NCBI GenBank assembly: GCA_021845945.1
Contig: JAJZRD010000190.1
Span: 1 to 7,524, forward strand
Direction of reading: 5' to 3'
DNA: 7,524 nt
Source of the DNA: Chloroflexota bacterium
GTDB lineage: Bacteria > Chloroflexota > UBA6077
Positions 1 through 6,926 of the stretch are shown here, piece by piece (the stretch's first letter is position 1; each line of letters starts with the position of its first letter). The notes beneath the pieces were generated by a model. It saw only the letters and a program-made list of their open reading frames with translations. It ran no database searches and had not been told where the DNA came from. Both the position numbers and the translations under genes were made by a program.

Positions 1-154
1 CCCGCACCGTGGCATTGCGAAGATCCGGGCTGGTATCCACGCCGGTGATGCTGATCATCCCTCGCAGTCGGGGATCGTGCATCTCCCGCTGGAGGAGCGC
101 AGCGACCTCCTCTTTGATCTGCTCGTTGACCCTCTCGATCCGCCTGTTGGCCAT
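1..154 (-). CDS. rbfA: Ribosome-binding factor A, N-terminal part (gene runs off the window)
   Basis: The first 51 codons encode an N-terminus beginning MANRRIERVNEQIKEEVAAL, followed by QREMHDPRLRGMISITGVDTS and then SPDLRNATV. This is the classic RbfA opening: a basic helix, the 'D-P-R' turn and the first KH-like strand. RbfA is a small (about 115-130 residue) KH-fold protein that binds the 30S subunit and helps mature the 16S rRNA 5' end, notably in the cold. The ATG at 154-152 is preceded by GGGAG and GGTGAGAG, an acceptable ribosome binding site. The rest of the protein lies beyond position 1. It follows infB, its usual neighbour, but 144 nt away instead of nearly touching, because a palindromic repeat occupies the gap. 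Family assignment is secure; only the partial length limits the description. Confidence 0.93.
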   Translation of the reverse strand, partial: MANRRIERVNEQIKEEVAALLQREMHDPRLRGMISITGVDTSPDLRNATVR

Positions 155-187
155 CTCTCACCACTCCCTGCCAAGCCGAGGGTTGGC

Positions 188-215
188 GTAGAGACGCGAC
201 ATGTCGCGTCTCTAC
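188..215. repeat. 28-bp perfect palindrome in the infB-rbfA gap
   Basis: The arms GTAGAGACGCGACA and TGTCGCGTCTCTAC are exact reverse complements with no spacer. In RNA it would form a long hairpin inside the infB-rbfA transcript. No T-tract follows on the minus strand (GCCAACCC follows), so it does not look like an intrinsic terminator. Palindromes of this type, often starting GTAG and ending CTAC, occur as dispersed REP-like elements in Chloroflexota and cyanobacteria. That link is from memory and was not searched. Confidence 0.85.
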
Positions 216-223
216 AGCAGAAC

Positions 224-250
224 GATCCCTCGCCTCGCTCAGGCTGACAG
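224..250 (-). repeat. Probable dispersed-repeat segment next to the palindrome
   Basis: On the minus strand this reads CTGTCAGCCTGAGCGAGGCG followed by AGGGATC. It closely resembles the 'GTCATYCTGAGCGAAGCGAAGRATC' type of intergenic repeat that recurs in Chloroflexota and several other phyla. It sits 8 nt from the 28-bp palindrome, so the two may be one composite element covering 188-250. The resemblance is from memory; copy number in this genome is unknown. Confidence 0.5.
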
Positions 251-298
251 CCGCCACACCCAGAATGCCAATGGCCGCGGCCGGTCCGGCATCCGGCC

Positions 299-2197
<1,899 letters not shown>

Positions 2198-2216
2198 TGA
2201 CTGCTCCCCCTTTCGC

Positions 2217-2537
2217 TCAACTGCCCGCCTCGCCTTCGGCTTCAGGAGCAGACTGAGTTGTGGACTCTCGGCCGAAAAGCCGGCCGTGTTTCAAGAGATC
2301 GTCCCTGTCCTCAGGACTGATCTCGGTTTTCAAGGCGCGGCTCAGCGAGGATTTCTGCAGCGCCTTCTCCCAGCACTCGGCGTTCTTGCACAGGTAGGCG
2401 CCCCGGCCGGATTTCTTTCCGGTCAGGTCCACCTCGACCTGGCCGGTGGCCGTCCGGACGACCCGCACCATCTGTCTCTTCGCCTGCACCTGGCCGCAGC
2501 CAACGCAACTGCGCTGGGGAATGTGCTTCTGTCGCAA
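2217..2537 (-). CDS. ylxR: YlxR/RnpM family RNA-binding protein, TTG start
   Basis: A 106-residue member of the YlxR (DUF448) family, the small protein almost always encoded between nusA and infB. The Bacillus subtilis member is reported to bind the RNase P RNA and modulate the enzyme (named RnpM). Visible family features are PQRSCVGC near the N-terminus (Cys11, Cys14), VRVVR at 24-28, and GRGAYLC at 44-50 followed by Cys55 and the basic SLSRALK (64-70). The last 20 residues are a polar, acidic tail outside the domain. No in-frame ATG or GTG precedes the conserved region, so the start is TTG at 2537-2535. It lies 15 nt after the nusA stop, with GCGAGG about 9 nt upstream as a modest ribosome binding site. 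The weak start may lower its level relative to NusA and IF2. Confidence 0.93.
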   Translation of the reverse strand: MRQKHIPQRSCVGCGQVQAKRQMVRVVRTATGQVEVDLTGKKSGRGAYLCKNAECWEKALQKSSLSRALKTEISPEDRDDLLKHGRLFGRESTTQSAPEAEGEAGS

Positions 2538-2552
2538 AGGGACTGACCTCGC

Positions 2553-3635
2553 CTACTGAGCAGGCTCTCGAGCCGGCTCGCTCGCGGGCGGTCCCACTGG
2601 CTCGCTGCCCGCTGCCTTGATGTCTATTCGCCAGCCGGTCAGCTTGGCCGCCAACCGGGCATTCTGGCCTTCCTTGCCGATGGCCAGTGACAGCTGTCTC
2701 TCGGGGACCATGACAGTGGCGGTCTTGTCGTCCTCGCTGATGTCCACGCTGATCACCTGCGCGGGGCTCAGCGCGTTGGCCACGAAGTTCGCCGAATCGG
2801 GGCTCCACTGCACCACGTCGATCTTCTCGCCGCCCAGCTCGTTCACGATGTTCTGGATGCGCACACCGCGCATCCCCACACAAGACCCCACGGGATCGAT
2901 GCCCTCCTGCCGAGCCGCAACGGCTACCTTGGAGCGAGCTCCCGCCTCTCGGGCGATGGCCTTCAACTCCACGGTTCCGTTGAAGATCTCGGGAACCTCC
3001 TGCTCGAACAATCGACGCAACATCATCTTGTGGTTGCGAGAAACGATGATCTGCGGCCCCTTATGGGTGTCGTGAACTTCCACCAGGTATACCCTGAGCC
3101 GCTGGCCGGGGTAGTACCTCTCGGTGGGCACCTGGTCGCTGGGCGCCATGACGCCCTCGGCCTTGCCCAGGTCGATGTAAACGGTGCGGCTTTCGATCCG
3201 CTGCACCACTCCGTGCAGCAGCTCGCCCTCGCGCTCGTGGTACTCATCGAAGACCATTCGCCGCTCTTCATCCCGAAGCCGCTGCAGAATCACCTGCTTT
3301 GCCGTCTGAGCGGCGATGCGACCGAAGTTGGGAGGAGTGGTCTCCACGGCCAGGTACTCACCCACCTCGACGTCGGGGCGAATCTGCTTCGCCACGTCCA
3401 GGGAGATCTTATCGGCGCCAGCTTCGCCGTCCTTCTCCACCACCAGCTTGTCGGCAAAGATGCGAACGGCGCCGGTGGCTGGGTCGATCTTCGCTGAGAC
3501 GTTCTGGCCGGTGGGAGCGAAGTTCTTCTTGTAGGCAGACACCAAAGCCGCTTCGATGGCGTGCATCACCGCTTCGCGGGTGACGCCCTTCTCGCTGCAG
3601 AGCTGGCTTATCGCTGTCACAAAATCACTCTTCAT
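2553..3635 (-). CDS. nusA: Transcription termination/antitermination factor NusA
   Basis: A 360-residue NusA, which binds RNA polymerase near the RNA exit channel and modulates pausing, intrinsic termination and antitermination. The N-terminal polymerase-binding domain covers about 1-130 ([16 protein letters not shown] at 22-37; [19 protein letters not shown] at 104-122). An S1 domain follows at about 136-200 ([20 protein letters not shown] at 142-161). KH1 contains [20 protein letters not shown] (249-268), and KH2 contains [20 protein letters not shown] (317-336). It stops soon after KH2 with a short Pro/Glu tail, so it lacks the C-terminal acidic repeats of enteric NusA, as in most non-proteobacteria. 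ATG at 3635 has AGGAGG seven nt upstream. rimP, its usual upstream neighbour, is absent. A terminator-like hairpin in its leader suggests self-attenuation. Confidence 0.97.
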   Translation of the reverse strand: MKSDFVTAISQLCSEKGVTREAVMHAIEAALVSAYKKNFAPTGQNVSAKIDPATGAVRIFADKLVVEKDGEAGADKISLDVAKQIRPDVEVGEYLAVETTPPNFGRIAAQTAKQVILQRLRDEERRMVFDEYHEREGELLHGVVQRIESRTVYIDLGKAEGVMAPSDQVPTERYYPGQRLRVYLVEVHDTHKGPQIIVSRNHKMMLRRLFEQEVPEIFNGTVELKAIAREAGARSKVAVAARQEGIDPVGSCVGMRGVRIQNIVNELGGEKIDVVQWSPDSANFVANALSPAQVISVDISEDDKTATVMVPERQLSLAIGKEGQNARLAAKLTGWRIDIKAAGSEPVGPPASEPAREPAQ

Positions 3636-3692
3636 CCCAATTCCTCCTGCTTGAAGCCCACGCCCCGTAACCTCCGCACGTCATCGCAAGGC

Positions 3693-3743
3693 TGCAACAA
3701 AAAAGTGGGGGCGTGCCCACCACTTCAACTCGGAACTGTTGCA
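3693..3743 (-). terminator. Intrinsic-terminator hairpin in the nusA leader (candidate attenuator)
   Basis: On the minus strand the core hairpin (3725-3703) is AAGTGG, a bulged T, GGG, loop CACG, CCC, CCACTT, and it runs directly into six T residues (3704-3699). This is a textbook intrinsic terminator. An outer inverted repeat, TGCAACA (3743-3737) and TGTTGCA (3699-3693), brackets the hairpin and touches the end of the U-tract. It lies downstream of the best promoter and about 65 nt before the nusA ATG. It could therefore act either as a leader attenuator of the nusA operon or as the end of the por transcript, or both. The sequence shows the structure; the role is inferred. Confidence 0.75.
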
Positions 3744-3748
3744 TTTGG

Positions 3749-3778
3749 ATTATACCAGGGGATAGCCCCCTCGCGCAA
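3749..3778 (-). promoter_or_regulatory. Extended -10 sigma70-type promoter for the nusA operon
   Basis: The minus strand has TATAAT at 3754-3749, preceded by TGG to give TGnTATAAT. TTGCGC at 3778-3773 lies 18 bp upstream as a partial -35 element. The expected start is at A3744 or G3742, giving a leader of about 107 nt to the nusA ATG at 3635. The spacer contains a short inverted repeat (AGGGG/CCCCT, 3757-3761 and 3767-3771) that could be an operator or chance. No comparable -10 is found between the leader terminator and nusA. Confidence 0.7.
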
Positions 3779-3827
3779 CGTCACTTGGCGCTACAGCAGT
3801 CAATCCGAGCTATAGCAAGCAGAGAAA

Positions 3828-3853
3828 GTAGTAACGACTTTAGTCGTTACTAC
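3828..3853. repeat. Perfect 12-bp inverted repeat downstream of porB
   Basis: Arms GTAGTAACGACT (3828-3839) and AGTCGTTACTAC (3842-3853) are separated by TT. On the minus strand the hairpin is followed by TTTCTCT, so it might weakly terminate the porB transcript about 50 nt after its stop codon. It also resembles a dispersed GTAGTAACGACT-type palindrome that I recall from Chloroflexota intergenic regions, and it shares the GTAG...CTAC outline of the palindrome at 188-215. Between this repeat and the promoter I see nothing else; 3854-3902 contains only a GGCC-bounded minor hairpin. Confidence 0.75.
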
Positions 3854-3902
3854 GGACTCCTACGCTACCCGGCCTTTCGGTCGACGGCCATCAGCGCGAC
3901 CT

Positions 3903-4769
3903 CTATCCCCAGCCCTCGTCCAGGGCGGCCTGGATCCTGGCTATCTCCTCCTCACCCATCTTGTCGAAACGACGCTGAGCCCGAATGTAGTCCCGCACGG
4001 GAACCCTCTGCTGGGGCCGATAGGAGAGGCACTTCTCGCCCCCCACGATCTCCAACAGGGGCCAGAGCCCCGTATCGACTGCCATCCGGGCCATCTTCAC
4101 GGTCTGGTCCGGCGGGTAGCCCCAGCCCTGGGGCTGGGGTGCCAGCACGTGGATGTAGCGGAAGCCCCGCGTCCCCTTCGCTTTCTGCACCTTGGCGATG
4201 AAGTCACCCGGAAAGGCGATGCTCGCACTGGCCACGTAGGGAACCCCGTGGCCCGCCATGATCGAGATCATGTCCTTCTTCGTGGTTTCCTTCCCGCCGG
4301 GCGTATCGGTGGTGATGGCTAGCCTCGGCGTCTGGGAGCCGGCCTGGCCACTGGTGTTCAGGTAGGCCTCGTCGTCGTAGCACACGTGGATGATGTCTTC
4401 GTTGCGTTCGGCAGCACCCGAGACCGCCTGGAAGCCGATGTCGGCGGTTCCGGCGTCGCCGGCCCACGATACCACCGTCACATCTCTCTTGCCCTTCATC
4501 TCGAGGGCAGTCTTGATGCCCGAAGCGATCACCGCCGAGCTCTCGAACAGGCAGTGGATCTCCGGCACCTTCAGGGAGGTACGCAGGTCCGTGGCTACAG
4601 CCGTAGCCACGGAGGAAGCGGGGATGCACAGGATCGTCTTGGGCCCGAGAGCCTTCAAGGCCTGTCGAAGGGCGATGCTGCCGCCGTAGCCCGGCATGCC
4701 GCCGTGGCCGCCCGTGAGCAACTCCTCTCGGGGCAACTCCCTCAGCAGCTCCATCTCTTTCAGATCCAC
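3903..4769 (-). CDS. porB: 2-oxoacid:ferredoxin oxidoreductase beta subunit (TPP-binding), lacking cluster cysteines
   Basis: A 288-residue PorB-type subunit, which in OFORs binds thiamine diphosphate and the proximal [4Fe-4S] cluster. GTG at 4769 is chosen: GGAGG sits seven nt upstream and the frame overlaps the porA end by 10 nt. A longer reading from 4814 would add 15 residues inside porA. Conserved stretches include GH (21-22), KVPEIHCLFESSAVIASGI (67-85), GTADIGFQAVSGAAER (107-122), YDDEAYLNTSGQ (131-142) and GVPYVASASI (175-184). Against the family pattern, CPGC becomes MPGY (25-28), the third cluster Cys becomes Ser53, and PCPTGW becomes PQPQGW (211-216). The Mg-TPP motif is GDA (104-106) and the usual YDNE is YDDE (131-134). 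The remaining cysteines (48, 73, 130 and one near 246) are not at ligand positions. It is a clear homologue, but a cluster-less or repurposed one; the exact substrate cannot be read. Confidence 0.88.
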   Translation of the reverse strand: MDLKEMELLRELPREELLTGGHGGMPGYGGSIALRQALKALGPKTILCIPASSVATAVATDLRTSLKVPEIHCLFESSAVIASGIKTALEMKGKRDVTVVSWAGDAGTADIGFQAVSGAAERNEDIIHVCYDDEAYLNTSGQAGSQTPRLAITTDTPGGKETTKKDMISIMAGHGVPYVASASIAFPGDFIAKVQKAKGTRGFRYIHVLAPQPQGWGYPPDQTVKMARMAVDTGLWPLLEIVGGEKCLSYRPQQRVPVRDYIRAQRRFDKMGEEEIARIQAALDEGWG

Positions 4770-5968
4770 GACAGCGCCTCCTCCCGCACGATGTCGGCCT
4801 TCAAGTTGTGCCACACCACCTGCCCACCCGGTTTGCCTGCTACTGCCGCGGCCAGGGCACGCTCGCCGATGGACTCCAGCTCCGCTTGGGTCACCTCGCG
4901 GCCACCAAGCCCGGCGACGAAACCGAGCACCGGCCTGGACAGACCGGCCGACGCGAGGGCCATCAGCACCTCCCTGTACAGGGCGCCTCCGACGCCGTAC
5001 ACCGCGTTCCGATCCACCACCGCCACCGCCCGAGCGTCCCGCGCATAGCGCACCACTTCGTCGAAGGGGAAGGGCCGGAAGGAGCGGACCTTCAGCAGGC
5101 CGACGCGCTTTCCGGCCGAGCGGAAGGAGTCCACGGCCTGCCTGGCCGTAGCAACCATGGAGCCCATGGTCACGAGCAGGGCCTCGGCATCCTCCGTCCG
5201 GTAGCCCTCCACGACACCGTGCCAGTCCCGTCCGAAGCGGCGTCCATACTCGGCGCTCGCCGACTCCACGACCTCCAGGGCCGACTTCATGGCCGCGTGC
5301 TCCTGGAACTTGAACTCGGTGTACAGGCCGGGGCCGGTGGGCGGGTTCAGGGAGGCCGGGTGATCCACGTCCAGCACGGCGCGGTTGTAGCCGGCCAGGA
5401 AGCTGTCTGCATCCCCGATCTCCGGCAGGACGACCTCCTGCTTCGTATCACCGAGGACGTAGCCCTCGTAGTTGACCAGGACCGGCAGCAGTACCCGCGC
5501 GTCCTCGGCGATCTTGAAGGCCTGCAGGAGGGTGTCTAGCACCTCCTGGTTGTTCTCACAGTAGAGCTGGAGCCAGCCGGTGGTCTCCTGAGCGATGGCA
5601 TCCCCATGATCGGCAAAGCGGTTGTGGGGCGCGGAGAGGGCTCGATTCACCACAGCCATCACGATCGGCAGCCGCAGCCCCGCGGCATAGTGAAGGACCT
5701 CGTGCATCATGGCGAGGCCCTGAGAGTTGGTGGTGCTAAAGGTGCGGGCGCCTGCCAGGGAAGAGCCGACGGCGGCGGCCAGGGCGCTGTGATCCGACTC
5801 CACCCGAATGAACTTCGCCTTCAGTCTCCCCTCATCGATCATCTTGGTGACGAAGGTCATCACCGGGTAGGATGGGGTGATGGGAAAGGCCGGGAAGACC
5901 TCGATCCGGGCAAGCCGTGCCCCCTCGGCGGCTGCCTGGTTTCCCGTCAACGGAACAGCCTCGGCCAT
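4760..5968 (-). CDS. porA: 2-oxoacid:ferredoxin oxidoreductase alpha subunit
   Basis: A 402-residue PorA, the subunit that supplies the pyrimidine-binding (domain I) and transketolase-C-like (domain II) folds and completes the TPP site with beta. FPITPS (28-33) matches the YPITPS signature, with Thr31 as the expected substrate-contact residue. RVESDHSA (55-62) carries Glu57, the likely TPP-activating glutamate. TTNSQGLAMMHE (79-90), NRALSAP (108-114) and TGWLQLYCENNQE (130-142) are also diagnostic. Domain II shows VTMGS (266-270), VGLLKVRSFRPFP (289-301), DRN (319-321) and AGLGGREVT (352-360). Length and order are normal for the family, in contrast to the altered beta subunit. The ATG at 5968 is one nt after the porD stop, with a G-rich GGTGG upstream, and the TGA overlaps porB. 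Pyruvate or another 2-oxoacid is the likely substrate; these motifs do not discriminate. Confidence 0.94.
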   Translation of the reverse strand: MAEAVPLTGNQAAAEGARLARIEVFPAFPITPSYPVMTFVTKMIDEGRLKAKFIRVESDHSALAAAVGSSLAGARTFSTTNSQGLAMMHEVLHYAAGLRLPIVMAVVNRALSAPHNRFADHGDAIAQETTGWLQLYCENNQEVLDTLLQAFKIAEDARVLLPVLVNYEGYVLGDTKQEVVLPEIGDADSFLAGYNRAVLDVDHPASLNPPTGPGLYTEFKFQEHAAMKSALEVVESASAEYGRRFGRDWHGVVEGYRTEDAEALLVTMGSMVATARQAVDSFRSAGKRVGLLKVRSFRPFPFDEVVRYARDARAVAVVDRNAVYGVGGALYREVLMALASAGLSRPVLGFVAGLGGREVTQAELESIGERALAAAVAGKPGGQVVWHNLKADIVREEALSWI

Positions 5969-5969
5969 G

Positions 5970-6227
5970 TCAAGCCACCCCCACCATCTGGATCGCCCCC
6001 TCGGGGCACTCCGTAGCGCAGATCCCGCAACCCTTGCAGTGATCCAGGCCTATCTCGACCGCCTTGCCGGTGATCACCACAGCGCTGTCGGGGCAGAAGA
6101 TCCAGCAGGCCAGGCACTGGGTGCACTTACCCGCTTCGACCCGGGGAATCCGTGAAAGCTCCCCCTTCCTGCCGCCTCGCGCCATGCTCCCGGGCTCGTA
6201 CGAGCCCGGGGTGATAGGTAACCTCAT
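5970..6227 (-). CDS. porD: 2-oxoacid:ferredoxin oxidoreductase delta subunit (2[4Fe-4S] ferredoxin)
   Basis: An 85-residue PorD-type ferredoxin subunit that carries electrons from the TPP active site to external ferredoxin. Two complete cluster motifs are visible: CTQCLACWIFCP (Cys35, 38, 41, 45) and CKGCGICATECP (Cys64, 67, 70, 74). The LACWIFCPDSAV stretch is typical of the OFOR delta subunit rather than a free ferredoxin. About 34 residues precede the first cysteine, including a near-repeat PGSYEPGS (7-14) encoded by a 22-bp perfect DNA palindrome (6189-6210). ATG at 6227 has AGGAGG six nt upstream. It lies 36 nt after the 195-residue gene and one nt before porA, so it is the first Por gene of the operon. 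With the beta cysteines gone, these two clusters would be the only ones encoded by this cluster. Confidence 0.94.
   Translation of the reverse strand: MRLPITPGSYEPGSMARGGRKGELSRIPRVEAGKCTQCLACWIFCPDSAVVITGKAVEIGLDHCKGCGICATECPEGAIQMVGVA
6189..6210. repeat. 22-bp perfect palindrome within the porD start region
   Basis: Arms CCCGGGCTCGT and ACGAGCCCGGG are exact reverse complements with no spacer, and they encode PGSYEPG near the PorD N-terminus. In mRNA this hairpin starts about 15 nt inside the coding region, close enough to affect ribosome loading. It may be chance in GC-rich DNA or a short palindromic insertion. Confidence 0.7.
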
Positions 6228-6263
6228 CCCATTCCTCCTCGAGACTTCAGGTCCAGCACCTAT

Positions 6264-6851
6264 CTATCGCCTGTACTCGACGTACGGCCACGGCATCTCT
6301 CCATTGCCGGTCCACACCAGCTTCCCGACTCCATCACCGCCCGTCGGGGCAGGGTCCGCCTTCACCAGGGTCGCGCCGGTCGGGAGGACTATGGCCAGGG
6401 TGGAGTCCTTGTTGAGCTTCACGGCGTTCGCTGCCTTGAAGTCCACTACCCAGGTCGCATCTCTCTTCTCCGCGAAGCCTGACCATCGGAAACGGTACAG
6501 CTGGGCGCCGTAGTCGGGCTTCCGCTCGAAACTGGCCTCGAAGTTGGACACCGCGAACTGCCGGCCGGTCTGGTCCGACAGATTCTTCAGCGAGTCTTCG
6601 ACCCCCTTCCGGAAGGCCTCAGTGTCGGGCTGGCCGAGTCTCGCAACCATGCCGTCGAAGTTCTTCTCGGTGTCAGCATCGGTGAAGAAACTCTTGTTGA
6701 CCATCTCGACCGCCGCATTGCCCTGGGCGTCCAGGCTGTATGTCACGTCCGACCCCAGACGGGCCGCGCTCATCTTGCCCCTGAGCTCGAAGGCCGCATA
6801 GCTGCCGAGCACTATGAAGATACCGAAAACGGCTAATAATACCTTTGCCAT
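6264..6851 (-). CDS. Membrane-anchored hypothetical protein upstream of porD
   Basis: 195 residues of unknown function. After MAK, one hydrophobic segment (4-21, VLLAVFGIFIVLGSYAAF) serves as a signal anchor or uncleaved signal peptide, so the remainder is probably outside the cytoplasmic membrane. The soluble part has alternating strand-like segments: a region with an acidic or polar helix (58-95), then LYRFRWSGFAEKR (118-130), WVVDF (134-138), DSTLAIVLPTG (149-159) and KLVWTG (177-182). The 'Y-x-F-x-W-x-x-F ... D ... L-x-I-x-x-P' outline resembles uncharacterised exported beta-sandwich domains seen in archaea and some bacteria. I cannot name the family with confidence. No cysteine, metal motif or catalytic signature is evident. 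The start ATG has only a weak GGAAAG upstream. It is 36 nt before porD and probably cotranscribed with it. Confidence 0.8.
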   Translation of the reverse strand: MAKVLLAVFGIFIVLGSYAAFELRGKMSAARLGSDVTYSLDAQGNAAVEMVNKSFFTDADTEKNFDGMVARLGQPDTEAFRKGVEDSLKNLSDQTGRQFAVSNFEASFERKPDYGAQLYRFRWSGFAEKRDATWVVDFKAANAVKLNKDSTLAIVLPTGATLVKADPAPTGGDGVGKLVWTGNGEMPWPYVEYRR

Positions 6852-6926
6852 GGAGGACTTCTTTCCGGCGGCAAGCAGCCCCGCTCGCCGCGAAGGTTGG
6901 TCGCCGACTATACACCTTCCTGTAGC

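Noticed and set aside
188..215. Intrinsic terminator after infB
   Set aside because: The palindrome is perfect but no T-tract follows on the minus strand, and rbfA lies directly downstream in the usual operon order.
3636..3700. A second nusA promoter downstream of the leader terminator (TTGCAG or TTGCGA as -35)
   Set aside because: No plausible -10 hexamer lies at 16-18 bp from either element; the region is GC-rich and reads straight into the ribosome binding site.
3636..3902. A hidden porG or rimP gene, or a riboswitch, between porB and nusA
   Set aside because: 267 nt is too short for either gene, and no minus-strand frame shows a GRGGQG or RimP-like sequence. The only structures are the palindrome, promoter and terminator hairpin.
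4770..4814. Upstream ATG giving porB a 303-residue product
   Set aside because: The extra 15 residues (MAQLEGRHRAGGGAV) are not family-like and lie wholly within porA. GTG at 4769 has GGAGG at ideal spacing and leaves the normal OFOR overlap.
4386..5539. Plus-strand open frames opposite porA and porB (220, 151 and 243 codons)
   Set aside because: They overlap well-supported genes on the other strand, are rich in Arg, Pro, His and Gly, and show no recognisable domain or start signal.
6852..6926. A promoter for the hypothetical-porDAB genes (GTGTATAGT)
   Set aside because: The TATAGT element has no recognisable -35 at 16-18 bp (CGCGTC is there) and overlaps the trailing side of a strong hairpin; the evidence is too weak to list.
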